7,436 bases of DNA from Nitrososphaerota archaeon. GTDB taxonomy: Archaea; Thermoproteota; Nitrososphaeria; Nitrososphaerales; Nitrosopumilaceae. A program made the translations under genes and the position numbers. The notes under the pieces were generated by a model. It made no database searches. It saw only the letters and a program-made list of their open reading frames with translations, and was not told the DNA's origin. Shown in pieces: positions 1 to 5,252 of this stretch (positions within the stretch are counted from its first letter, which is position 1; each line of letters opens with the position of its first letter). The stretch is taken from contig JAEFDA010000084.1 of the NCBI GenBank assembly GCA_016126025.1, forward strand, positions 1 to 7,436, in the 5' to 3' direction.

Positions 1-45
1 CCCGACGCCCCCGACGCCCCCGACGCCCCCGACGCCCCCGACACC
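1..45. repeat. 9-bp tandem repeat (CCCGACGCC)n at the window edge
   Basis: Four perfect head-to-tail copies of CCCGACGCC (1-9, 10-18, 19-27, 28-36) are followed by a fifth with one change (37-45, CCCGACACC). The array continues beyond the left edge, so its full length is unknown. The unit is a multiple of three. On the minus strand, in the frame judged coding here, it reads as repeated Val-Gly-Gly; on the plus strand it would read Pro-Asp-Ala. It is most likely a low-complexity linker-coding minisatellite. The unit is too short and unspaced to be a CRISPR. Confidence 0.9.
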
Positions 46-165
46 ATCACTCTCCCGCAGGATGCTGTTCTTCGTGGGGTGGATGTCGTTCGTGGGCATG
101 CCGTCGAGCCCGTCGTCGGCCTCCTTGCACCACTCTAGGACCTTGTCCGTATTGCCCTGGGCCAC
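1..165 (-). CDS. Partial hypothetical protein (N-terminal end), runs off the left edge
   Basis: This minus-strand frame is open from an in-frame TAG at 243-241 to the left edge. No ATG lies near the 5' end. Plausible starts are GTG at 165 or TTG at 177; third-position GC becomes clearly high only from the GTG onward, which is why it was chosen. The encoded segment begins KWVAQGNTDKVLEWC, is rich in charged residues and Trp, and then enters a Val-Gly-Gly repeat. I do not recognise a family. The plus strand has a competing frame (Pro-Asp-Ala repeats, stop at 136-138), but its codon pattern and composition are less protein-like. It could also be a decayed gene fragment, since no standard start is present. 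Confidence 0.4.
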   Translation of the reverse strand, partial: MAQGNTDKVLEWCKEADDGLDGMPTNDIHPTKNSILRESDGVGGVGGVGGVGGVG

Positions 166-167
166 CC

Positions 168-200
168 ATTTTGGCAAAACGCGGCGATCATCGCCAAAAT
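168..200. promoter_or_regulatory. Inverted repeat ATTTTGGC...GCCAAAAT with inner palindrome
   Basis: An 8-bp perfect inverted repeat (168-175 and 193-200) encloses a second, GC-rich one, GGCGAT-C-ATCGCC (183-195). It sits at or just upstream of the possible start of the leftmost minus-strand frame. Its AT-rich arm at about 195-204 lies where a box A would be expected if TTG at 177 is the start. It could be an operator, a promoter overlap, or an RNA hairpin; the sequence alone does not decide. Confidence 0.35.
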
Positions 201-209
201 TTTGAGTGT

Positions 210-229
210 CGGGGGCCTTGCGGCCCCCG
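210..229. other. Strong GC-rich stem-loop
   Basis: CGGGGGCC and GGCCCCCG form an 8-bp perfect stem closed by a TTGC loop. No T-run follows on the plus strand; on the minus strand AAAATTTT lies about ten bases beyond. It lies between the leftmost frame and the tRNA promoter. It may be a transcript end or a processing structure, but the role is not evident. Confidence 0.5.
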
Positions 230-259
230 GTCGGAAAAGACTAGCCCAGCGGACCAGTC

Positions 260-273
260 GCATGACTACCGGC
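260..273 (+). repeat. Exact 14-nt copy of the tRNA anticodon-arm segment
   Basis: GCATGACTACCGGC at 260-273 is identical to 356-369, which forms the anticodon loop and 3' stem of the adjacent tRNA gene. The two copies lie 96 nt apart in the same orientation. The flanks differ, so this is not a full tRNA duplication. A ten-base related motif, GACTACCATG, occurs again near 429-438. It may be a remnant of a partial duplication or a recombination scar. Confidence 0.6.
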
Positions 274-296
274 GCCTTACCATATCATGCACACGG

Positions 297-302
297 ATAT
301 AA
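297..302 (+). promoter_or_regulatory. Box A (TATA) of the tRNA gene
   Basis: ATATAA lies 23-28 nt upstream of the first tRNA base at 325, the spacing expected between archaeal box A and the transcription start. The surrounding sequence is otherwise GC-rich, so the AT-rich hexamer stands out. Confidence 0.6.
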
Positions 303-324
303 GCGGTTCTCACGGTACGGGCGC

Positions 325-399
325 GGGGCGGTAGCTTAGCATGGACAGAGTGGCTGCATGACTACCGGCCAGACCCGAGTTCGAATCCCGGCCGCCCCT
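325..399 (+). tRNA. tRNA gene, apparent anticodon GAC (Val), unusual anticodon arm
   Basis: This 75-nt sequence folds as a tRNA. The acceptor stem is GGGGCGG/CCGCCCC (325-331 and 392-398) with T73. The D arm is GCTT/GAGT with a ten-base loop carrying the A14, GG and A21 signature. The T loop TTCGAAT (380-386) sits on a CCGAG/CCCGG stem with one A-C mismatch. The anticodon stem is GGCTG/CGGCC (352-356 and 366-370), so pair 31-39 is C-C. By standard numbering the loop is A32 T33 GAC T37 A38. GAC would decode Val, but T37 (normally a purine), A32 and a T discriminator are atypical for Val. No CCA is encoded. A box A is correctly placed upstream. The gene is fairly certain; isotype and functionality are not. 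Confidence 0.8.
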
Positions 400-450
400 C
401 CCCCTTTCAATCCTCCTTCCCCTTGGTTGACTACCATGAGACACTGGCTC

Positions 451-534
451 CCCCGGCTGAGATGGGGTGGTTGCCGGTGCATGCACTACTATCGTAGTGG
501 CTCGTGTACCGAAATCATACAGTCGAGGCCGGGG
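451..534 (+). ncRNA. Possible three-stem structured RNA upstream of atpK
   Basis: CCCCGGC (451-457) can pair with GCCGGGG (528-534), enclosing two hairpins: CACTAC-TATC-GTAGTG (484-499) and CTCGTGTA/TACA-gt-CGAG (501-508 with 518-527). The closed domain of about 84 nt looks like a small structured RNA. The stretch between the tRNA and atpK has no convincing protein-coding frame. There is no TTCGAAT T-loop, so it is not a second tRNA, and I see no clear C/D boxes. No obvious box A lies just upstream, so it might be part of a longer transcript. This is a fold made by eye. Confidence 0.2.
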
Positions 535-613
535 CGCCGATAGCTAGTTGCATATCAGATGTGGCGTGGTGGTATGGTAACAGGAGCGAGATTTTGGCCT
601 GTACGGTTGAGGG

Positions 614-620
614 TTTAAAT
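614..620 (+). promoter_or_regulatory. Box A (TATA) of atpK
   Basis: TTTAAAT lies 29-35 nt upstream of the atpK ATG. Transcription would be expected to start about 4-8 nt before the ATG, giving a nearly leaderless mRNA. A GGGGAG run at 631-636 is too far from the ATG for a typical Shine-Dalgarno position. Confidence 0.55.
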
Positions 621-648
621 TAGGACTATCGGGGAGCCGCATCCGTAC

Positions 649-954
649 ATGAAACCCATTGTCTTGGCACTACTGGCGGCAACATTGGCTGCGACTGCGG
701 GCATGGCGGGAACCGCCTACGCGCAGGACGGTTCGGCCGCCGGGTCTGACTCGATGAAGATACTGGGTGCCGGCTTGGCATTTGGTTTGGCGGCATTTGG
801 CGCGGGCGTAGGCCTGGGCCAGGTGGGCGCAGCGGGTCTTGCGGTAATCAGTGAGAATCCAGCACTTCAATCAAAGGTATTCATCTTTATCGGCATGGTG
901 GAGTCCATCGCGATATACGGTATCGTCATGATGTTCATCATACTGGGACAGTAA
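649..954 (+). CDS. atpK: A-type (archaeal) ATP synthase proteolipid subunit K/c
   Basis: This 101-aa protein is the membrane ring subunit that carries ions through the rotary ATP synthase. Residues 1-25 form a hydrophobic leader ending in an AYA-type cleavage site before QDG. The first transmembrane helix (about 36-66) is a Gly/Ala-rich hairpin arm, GAGLAFGLAAFGAGVGLGQV. A polar loop SENP follows, then a second helix (about 77-100). The ion-binding carboxylate is E85 in GMVESIAIYG. Two helices plus a leader fit the family's usual length. The other ATP synthase subunits are not in this window, so the gene is separated from them or lies at one end of their cluster. Its start is supported by the box A at 614-620. 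It converges on pyrI with a 42-bp gap. Confidence 0.93.
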   Translation: MKPIVLALLAATLAATAGMAGTAYAQDGSAAGSDSMKILGAGLAFGLAAFGAGVGLGQVGAAGLAVISENPALQSKVFIFIGMVESIAIYGIVMMFIILGQ

Positions 955-966
955 ACAGACCTACGA

Positions 967-971
967 TTTTT
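967..971 (+). terminator. T-run after atpK
   Basis: TTTTT follows the atpK stop by 12 nt, in the short gap between the convergent atpK and pyrI genes. Oligo-T on the non-template strand is the usual archaeal termination signal. A GGCGCC palindrome at 991-996 sits right after the pyrI stop. Confidence 0.4.
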
Positions 972-996
972 GTATACTATGGAGCCTTCAGGCGCC

Positions 997-1467
997 CTAC
1001 CTGCTGTACTCCAGCGTCTCCACGTCCAGGAGCCTCCGGCAGTACCGGCACTGGAACTTCTTGCCGGCCTTGTCCACCACCTCCATGACCGACTCTATCC
1101 TCTCGGCGCTTCCGGTTATGCAGCTGGGGTTGGGGCAGCGGAATATGCGGTCGATGGCATTGGGCAGGGAGACCCGCCTCTTCTCGGCCAGCTTGTAGTT
1201 CCGGATCTTGTTGATGGTGGCATTGGGGGATATCACTGCCAGCTTGTTGGTGTCGTCCTCCTCCAGGAAGCGGTTCTCCACCTTCACTATGTCCTTCTTG
1301 CCCAGCTTTCCGCTGGGCACGTTGAGGGCCACCGTGACCAGGCCCCCGTCGGATCCGTCTATGCCCAGCGCCTCCAGCACCCGGAGGCCCCGGCCCGTGT
1401 CTATGTGGTCTATGACGGTCCCCTGGCGTATGCGCCGCACCAGCAGCTCGGAGGTGTCCATACCCAT
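997..1467 (-). CDS. pyrI: Aspartate carbamoyltransferase regulatory chain
   Basis: This 156-aa protein is the regulatory subunit of aspartate carbamoyltransferase. It binds nucleotide effectors and links catalytic trimers in the holoenzyme. The N-terminal allosteric domain carries the family signature RRIRQGTVIDHI (about 11-22) and the SPNATINKI segment (about 80-88). The C-terminal zinc domain has four cysteines, C111-x4-C116 and C140-x2-C143, equivalent to the structural zinc site of E. coli PyrI. The length matches the family. The longest start is ATG 1467. A second ATG at 1461 (protein starting MDTSELLVRR) lies 25-31 nt from the TATATAT at 1486-1492 and may be the true leaderless start. 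It is divergent from pyrB, whose ATG is 37 bp away. Confidence 0.95.
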   Translation of the reverse strand: MGMDTSELLVRRIRQGTVIDHIDTGRGLRVLEALGIDGSDGGLVTVALNVPSGKLGKKDIVKVENRFLEEDDTNKLAVISPNATINKIRNYKLAEKRRVSLPNAIDRIFRCPNPSCITGSAERIESVMEVVDKAGKKFQCRYCRRLLDVETLEYSR

Positions 1468-1485
1468 AAATCACACATTTGGTGG

Positions 1486-1492
1486 TATATAT
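1486..1492 (-). promoter_or_regulatory. Box A for pyrI in the pyrI-pyrB divergent region
   Basis: TATATAT in the 37-bp gap between pyrI and pyrB is placed 25-31 nt before the inner pyrI ATG (1461) and 19-25 nt before the outer one. It is only 13-19 nt from the pyrB ATG, too close for pyrB. For pyrB the likelier box is CATAAAT at 1465-1471, which overlaps the first pyrI ATG and would give a leader of about ten bases. GGTGG at 1496-1500 could serve as a weak ribosome binding site for pyrB. Confidence 0.5.
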
Positions 1493-1504
1493 CATGGTGG
1501 CGCA

Positions 1505-2431
1505 ATGAACCCCTTCCACAACCAGAGCGTCGTATCCATCCGGGACCTGGGGCGGGACCGGCTGGAGGCCATATTCGAGGCCACCGACCGCGTCAGGGCC
1601 ATGCCGCCCGAGCGCAGGCGCGAGCTGTGCCGGGGGCGGACCCTGGGGTATGTCTTTTACGAGCCCAGCACGCGCACCAGGCTGAGCTTCGAGGCGGCCA
1701 TGTCGTCGTTGGGGGGCAGCTCGCTGGGGCACGCTGACGCGGCATCCTCCTCGGCCCAGAAGGGCGAGAGCCTGGCCGATACCGTCCGCACCATATCGGC
1801 GTACTCGGATGTGGTGGTGCTGCGGCATCCGCTGGACGGTTCCAGCCGGTTCGCCGCCGAGGTGTCGTCCAAGCCGGTCATAAACGCCGGCAGCGGCACC
1901 GAGGAGCACCCCACGCAGGCGCTGCTGGACATCTACACCATAAAGAAGGAGAAGGGCAGGGTGGACGGCCTCAACATAGGGATAGTGGGGGACCTGAAGC
2001 ACGGCAGGACCGTGTACTCCTTGCTGTACGGCCTGTCGGCGTACGACGTGAACGTGTACCTGGTGTCGCCCCCGTCGCTGAGGATCCGGCCCGAGTTCGC
2101 GTACGGCACCAAGAGGCGCATGAAGATGTCCGTGTACGGCGACCTGGGTGAGTGCGCCGGAGAGGTGGACGTGCTGTACGTGACCCGGATACAGAGGGAG
2201 CGGTTCGCCGACGCCGAGGAGTACGAGAAGGTCCGCGGCAGCTACGTTGTGGGCCTGGACATGCTGCGCCGCATGAGGCCGGACTCGATCATAATGCACC
2301 CGCTGCCCCGGGTCGACGAGATCGCCCCGGAGGTGGACTCCACGCCGCACGCCCGCTACTTTGAGCAGGCAGAGTACGGCAAGCACGTGCGCGCCGCCCT
2401 GCTGCACCTGATGCTCAACGGGGACGCATAA
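1505..2431 (+). CDS. pyrB: Aspartate carbamoyltransferase catalytic chain
   Basis: This 308-aa cytoplasmic enzyme condenses carbamoyl phosphate with aspartate to carbamoyl aspartate, the committed step of UMP synthesis. The carbamoyl-phosphate loop is S55-T-R-T-R59 in YEPSTRTRLSFE. Other active-site elements are K86 in QKGES, R107-H108-P, H135-P-T-Q138, R168 in DLKHGRTV, R228 in the TRIQ segment, and H265-P-L-P-R. All match the known ATCase positions. The length is normal. The frame stays open further upstream, but ATG 1505 gives the correct N-terminus and avoids overlap with pyrI. It is head to head with pyrI rather than in tandem with it, so the two subunits are made from opposite strands. 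A new promoter follows its stop. Confidence 0.97.
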   Translation: MNPFHNQSVVSIRDLGRDRLEAIFEATDRVRAMPPERRRELCRGRTLGYVFYEPSTRTRLSFEAAMSSLGGSSLGHADAASSSAQKGESLADTVRTISAYSDVVVLRHPLDGSSRFAAEVSSKPVINAGSGTEEHPTQALLDIYTIKKEKGRVDGLNIGIVGDLKHGRTVYSLLYGLSAYDVNVYLVSPPSLRIRPEFAYGTKRRMKMSVYGDLGECAGEVDVLYVTRIQRERFADAEEYEKVRGSYVVGLDMLRRMRPDSIIMHPLPRVDEIAPEVDSTPHARYFEQAEYGKHVRAALLHLMLNGDA

Positions 2432-2441
2432 GACCAAGTCC

Positions 2442-2447
2442 ATATAT
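2442..2447 (+). promoter_or_regulatory. Box A (TATA) of the LON-domain gene
   Basis: ATATAT, just after the pyrB stop, lies 24-29 nt before GTG 2471. This favours transcription starting at or next to that GTG (leaderless). It argues against the alternative TTG start at 2447, which would overlap the box itself. Confidence 0.55.
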
Positions 2448-2470
2448 TGGAACGGCCACACCATACATCC

Positions 2471-3169
2471 GTGGAGACCCGTACCATACCCGTATTCCCC
2501 TTGGAACTGGTGCTGTTCCCCCGGCAGGATCTGCCCCTCACCGTGTTTGAGCCCCGCTACAAGCAGATGGTCGAGGACTGCATGATGGGGGACAGGCTGT
2601 TCGGCGTGTGCCTGGCAGGCCGGGACAGCATAGAGGGCTGGCGGGCCCCGGTGAGGGTGGGGACCGTGACCAAGATAACCTCGTGCCGGGACGAGGGGCT
2701 GGACGGGCTGCGCCTAAATATAGAGACGGTGGGGCGGGGGCGGTTCCGCATACTGGATTTGGTGCCGCCCTGCATGGTGATGCCCCCCGACTACGACCCC
2801 ACGTCGCTGGAGGGCCACCGGCGGTTCGCCGAGCTGCACCAGAAGGCGGGGGGCGGCAAGGCGTACATACGGGCCGAAGTGGAGATGATCCCCGAGGTGG
2901 ATCAGGACGTATCCGTCTCCCAGTGGCGGGGGCTGGTGGATGCCTGGAAGCGCAAGGCGGCGCGGGGGGCGGGCCAGGGCGTGGACCCGCAGTCGCTGGA
3001 CCTGCTGCTGGAGCGGTACTATTTGGTGACCGACACGCCCACCCCCGAATACGTGTACTCGCTGGCGGCGCTGGGCGCCGGCTCGCCGGAGGACCTGCAG
3101 CCCATCTTGGAGGCCGACACCGTCGAGGACTTGGTGGAGAGGGTGGGATCCCTGATGGAGGCCGACTAG
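2471..3169 (+). CDS. Free-standing LON substrate-binding (N-terminal) domain protein
   Basis: This 232-aa protein matches the LON_N/PUA-like substrate-binding domain over nearly its full length. The N-terminal signature is TIPVFPLELVLFPRQDLPL followed by FEPRY (residues 26-30). A middle strand VGTVTKIT leads into ETVGRGRFRI, as in the Lon N-domain core. There is no AAA+ Walker motif and no Ser-Lys protease domain, so it is not a Lon protease. Stand-alone members exist in bacteria and archaea; their role is mostly unproven, probably protein binding. The start chosen is GTG 2471, from the box A spacing; TTG 2447 would add eight residues. The next gene starts immediately after its TAG, so the two are very likely co-transcribed. 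Confidence 0.85.
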   Translation: METRTIPVFPLELVLFPRQDLPLTVFEPRYKQMVEDCMMGDRLFGVCLAGRDSIEGWRAPVRVGTVTKITSCRDEGLDGLRLNIETVGRGRFRILDLVPPCMVMPPDYDPTSLEGHRRFAELHQKAGGGKAYIRAEVEMIPEVDQDVSVSQWRGLVDAWKRKAARGAGQGVDPQSLDLLLERYYLVTDTPTPEYVYSLAALGAGSPEDLQPILEADTVEDLVERVGSLMEAD

Positions 3170-4516
3170 ATGGGGGGTATGGATCTGGCGTGCGCCGTAT
3201 GCTTGGCGTGCCTGATGGTGTGGTCGGCGGCCCCGGCTTTTGGCCACGGCCTGGGGCTCGACATGCTGACCGTCACCGTGGGGGATGCAACATATGAGAT
3301 TACGGCCCAACTGCCCGACCGGTTCGACGACGAGTCCAAGATACTGGTCGTGACCGTGCAGGATGCCTCCCTGCCGGAGACCCCCGACGTGGTGCTGCAC
3401 ATGGACATAATGCACGGGGGCGGGTCCATACTGCGGGACACGTTCCTGGCCGAGGGCGGCTCCCTGAGCCTGGGGATAGTCACCGCCGACGGCGAGGTGC
3501 GGGTATCCGGCGAGCGGCGGTCGGGAGCCTTGGCCGGCTCGCCGGAGGTGACCGGGCCGGTCTTCGGATCCGGCGGGCTGTACACCATACAGCTGCGTAT
3601 AGAGTCGGTCGGCGGCGAGGCCATACCCGATAGTATGGTGCACACGCTGGACCTGCTGGTGCAGGATACGGCCCGGCACGCCGCAGTGTCGCTGGACGGC
3701 GGCGAGGCGCCCTTCACCACCAAGTCGTACTTTGATACGGTGTCGGAGTTTGTGTATGATGCGGGGACCGGAACGGTGGAGTTCCGGATGCCTTTCGACT
3801 GGTCGGCGGGCCGCGTCTCCCACATTCCGGTGCTGCACATGGAGGTGCACTTCCCCAAAGATCTGGAGGAGTTCGTGACCCGGGGGTATGGCGGGAAGGT
3901 AAACGGCGTGGACCTGTTCCGGTCGTCGGTGACGGTGGACGACTTTAGCACGCCGGAGGAGCGCACGGTCCACTTCGTGCTGCTCCAGGACCACCTCAAC
4001 ATCATAAAGGCCCGGATGGAGCGGCCCGGCGGGCAGCTCCCCGACCACATGGCGTTTACGCTGCAGAAGACCCAGGACATCCGCAGCCAGCTGAGCGCCT
4101 TTACCCAGAACGGGGACTACCAGGTGGACATGACCTGGGAACCGGAGGTCATACTCCCCGACCAGAGCACCAAGTTCATCTTTACGATACGCGACGCGTA
4201 CACGGGGGAGACGATCCGCAACTCGGGGTACGACTTTGTTCTGGTGCGGGACGGCAAGGCGATACACCGGGAGTCGGGCATGGCGGTGGTGGGCGGCGAC
4301 TTTAGGGAGTATACGTTCACCGAGGAGCAGGCGGGCGCCGCCGCCGTCCGCATAGAGAACATACAGGGCACCGGCCAGTACGTGGAGTTCACGTTTGCGG
4401 TGGCCCCCGAGTTCGGCGTGGCGGCAGCCCTGGTGCTGGTGGCGGGGGCGGGCGCCGCCGCGGCGCTGTCCCGGTTTGGAGTGCTGGGCCGGGTGCCGGG
4501 CGCCGCGGCGCGCTGA
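3170..4516 (+). CDS. Secreted PEFG-CTERM surface protein (thaumarchaeal)
   Basis: This 448-aa exported protein has a hydrophobic signal peptide at 1-25 (cleavage likely after AFG or near HG). It has a long beta-rich extracellular region and ends in the PEFG-CTERM signal: P413-E-F-G416, a transmembrane stretch (about 417-433), then Arg-containing residues. PEFG-CTERM proteins are known from Thaumarchaeota and are thought to be processed by a thaumarchaeal archaeosortase, which is not in this window. Residues about 322-412 resemble an Ig-like module common in these proteins (FIFTIRDAYTGETI, YDFVLVRDGK, VRIENIQGTGQYVEF). The region between (about 30-320) has no motif I can assign. ATG 3170 directly abuts the preceding TAG; an in-frame ATG at 3179 would remove three residues. 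A cell-surface location is inferred, and the ligand or function is unknown. Confidence 0.85.
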   Translation: MGGMDLACAVCLACLMVWSAAPAFGHGLGLDMLTVTVGDATYEITAQLPDRFDDESKILVVTVQDASLPETPDVVLHMDIMHGGGSILRDTFLAEGGSLSLGIVTADGEVRVSGERRSGALAGSPEVTGPVFGSGGLYTIQLRIESVGGEAIPDSMVHTLDLLVQDTARHAAVSLDGGEAPFTTKSYFDTVSEFVYDAGTGTVEFRMPFDWSAGRVSHIPVLHMEVHFPKDLEEFVTRGYGGKVNGVDLFRSSVTVDDFSTPEERTVHFVLLQDHLNIIKARMERPGGQLPDHMAFTLQKTQDIRSQLSAFTQNGDYQVDMTWEPEVILPDQSTKFIFTIRDAYTGETIRNSGYDFVLVRDGKAIHRESGMAVVGGDFREYTFTEEQAGAAAVRIENIQGTGQYVEFTFAVAPEFGVAAALVLVAGAGAAAALSRFGVLGRVPGAAAR

Positions 4517-4685
4517 GCCGTGGGTTCGGGGGCGCGCCCGGCGCCATGCCGGCGCCGTGCATGCGGCCACCGACCCGGACCCGGCCATTGCCCTGAAGAG
4601 CAGCCTTTCCGAACGGTCCGAGAGTCTCGCTGCCGGACGGGGCGTGCTGGTCCGTTCCGCGCCCTGTCATGGTTCAGCGGGCGCA

Positions 4686-4722
4686 CGATGCCGGGAGGCA
4701 GCCCCTCTGGGGCGCAGCATCG
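4686..4722 (+). other. Two-part RNA hairpin
   Basis: CGATGC (4686-4691) pairs with GCATCG (4717-4722). Inside it GCCCC (4701-4705) pairs with GGGGC (4709-4713) around a TCT loop. An alternative small hairpin TGCC-GGGA-GGCA (4689-4700) competes with the outer stem. It lies 26 nt before a T6 run and could belong to a terminator region or a small RNA. Confidence 0.35.
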
Positions 4723-4747
4723 GGAGGTCGATTTCAGTCCGGCGGCG

Positions 4748-4753
4748 TTTTTT
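4748..4753 (+). terminator. T6 run, possible end of the LON/PEFG transcript
   Basis: TTTTTT in an otherwise GC-rich gap is the longest T-run on the plus strand here, about 230 nt after the PEFG gene and 65 nt before the next promoter. Archaeal termination favours such runs. The distance from the stop codon makes the assignment tentative. Confidence 0.3.
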
Positions 4754-4817
4754 CCGTCGGTCCACTCCCGTTTTAAGCGCGTGCAAATATGGTGTGTCCC
4801 CCAAATACGGAACAACG

Positions 4818-4823
4818 TATATT
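4818..4823 (+). promoter_or_regulatory. Box A (TATA) of the 126-aa gene
   Basis: TATATT lies 24-29 nt upstream of ATG 4847, fitting a leaderless transcript. It fixes the start at this ATG rather than anywhere in the long upstream open frame. Confidence 0.6.
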
Positions 4824-4846
4824 GGAAGGGGCCGCTACAACCCCAC

Positions 4847-5227
4847 ATGGGCGAGGAGGCCGTACTACCCAAGGATGTCCGGCATCTGCACCCGGAGTGG
4901 TTCGAGCACCCGACCCTTCTGGGGTATCCGAAGGGCGCCCGGCGGCAGTACCGGTATGGCAACCTGCACATCCGGGAGTACGACGACCATATCACGGTAC
5001 ACGAGGACCGGTTCGATCCCCGCACCGAGCCCCTGAAGCACGTGGTACACGAGGCGCCAGAGCTGCTTGCCGGGGCCGCGTGCGGTGCCTTGGCCGGCAG
5101 GTACGCATACAAAAGGGCGAGGGAGCTCACCGGTTCGGCGGCGGCCGGCGGGCTGGCCGGGCTGGCGGTCGGCGCGTTCGCCTTCGTTCTGGGGGCGTAC
5201 GTGGCCGACAAGCTCCGGGAGGCGTAA
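4847..5227 (+). CDS. Small glycine-rich membrane protein, function unknown
   Basis: This 126-aa protein has a soluble N-terminal half, rich in His, Tyr, Arg and Asp (HPEWFEHPTLLGYPKG at about 15-30, then YRYGNLHIREYDDHITVHED at about 35-54). Two Gly/Ala-rich hydrophobic segments follow at about 72-84 and 97-119, separated by a basic stretch RYAYKRARE, and the end is charged (DKLREA). The small-residue spacing resembles glycine-zipper helices that pack in membranes. I do not recognise a family. The frame is open for over 300 bases further upstream, but that part is not protein-like and the box A at 4818-4823 marks ATG 4847. It is followed after 25 nt by the UbiB-like kinase gene in the same direction, so they may share a transcript and act at the same membrane; that link is inference. 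Confidence 0.7.
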   Translation: MGEEAVLPKDVRHLHPEWFEHPTLLGYPKGARRQYRYGNLHIREYDDHITVHEDRFDPRTEPLKHVVHEAPELLAGAACGALAGRYAYKRARELTGSAAAGGLAGLAVGAFAFVLGAYVADKLREA

Positions 5228-5252
5228 GCGCGCCCTGCCGGCGGCCCGGACT

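Larger units (their letters stand above)
4517..4846. other. 330-bp gap without a convincing gene
   Basis: Open frames cross this gap, but their translations are Arg/Pro/Gly-rich shadows with no protein-like pattern. It contains a 7-bp stem CGGCGCC/GGCGCCG (4539-4557) just after the PEFG gene. A larger hairpin lies at 4686-4722 (outer CGATGC/GCATCG, inner GCCCC-TCT-GGGGC). A T6 run follows at 4748-4753, then AT-rich patches TTTTAA (about 4770-4776) and AAATAT (about 4784-4789), and the box A of the next gene. The 3' end of one transcription unit, a small RNA, or both could sit here. Confidence 0.5.

Noticed and set aside
1..45. CRISPR array
   Set aside because: Units are 9 bp with no spacers; it is a simple tandem repeat.
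451..535. Second, class II type tRNA
   Set aside because: The 7-bp closing stem and length of about 85 nt are suggestive, but there is no TTC-type T loop, no D-arm signature and no anticodon arm.
358..543. 61-codon plus-strand frame starting inside the tRNA
   Set aside because: It begins in the anticodon loop, its translation is not protein-like, and it overlaps the tRNA and the possible structured RNA.
977..2464. Long minus-strand open frame (495 codons) across pyrI and pyrB
   Set aside because: It is antisense to pyrB and out of frame with pyrI. Its His/Val/Gly/Pro-rich translation has no domain pattern; it is a by-product of high GC3 in the real genes.
2447..2470. TTG start for the LON-domain gene
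   Set aside because: The TTG overlaps the box A, so it would not be on the transcript. The added residues (ERPHHTS) do not belong to the domain.
2714..4588. Long minus-strand open frame (624 codons) opposite the LON and PEFG genes
   Set aside because: Low-complexity Arg/His/Leu/Gly translation, opposite two well-supported genes on the plus strand. It is a shadow frame.
4520..4846. Upstream extension of the 126-aa gene
   Set aside because: The extension is Arg/Pro/Gly/Ser-rich with no recognisable pattern. A box A inside it at 4818-4823 sets the start at 4847.
5067..5252. Upstream extension of the UbiB-like gene
   Set aside because: It would overlap the 126-aa gene in another frame and adds a basic, Pro-rich segment absent from the family.
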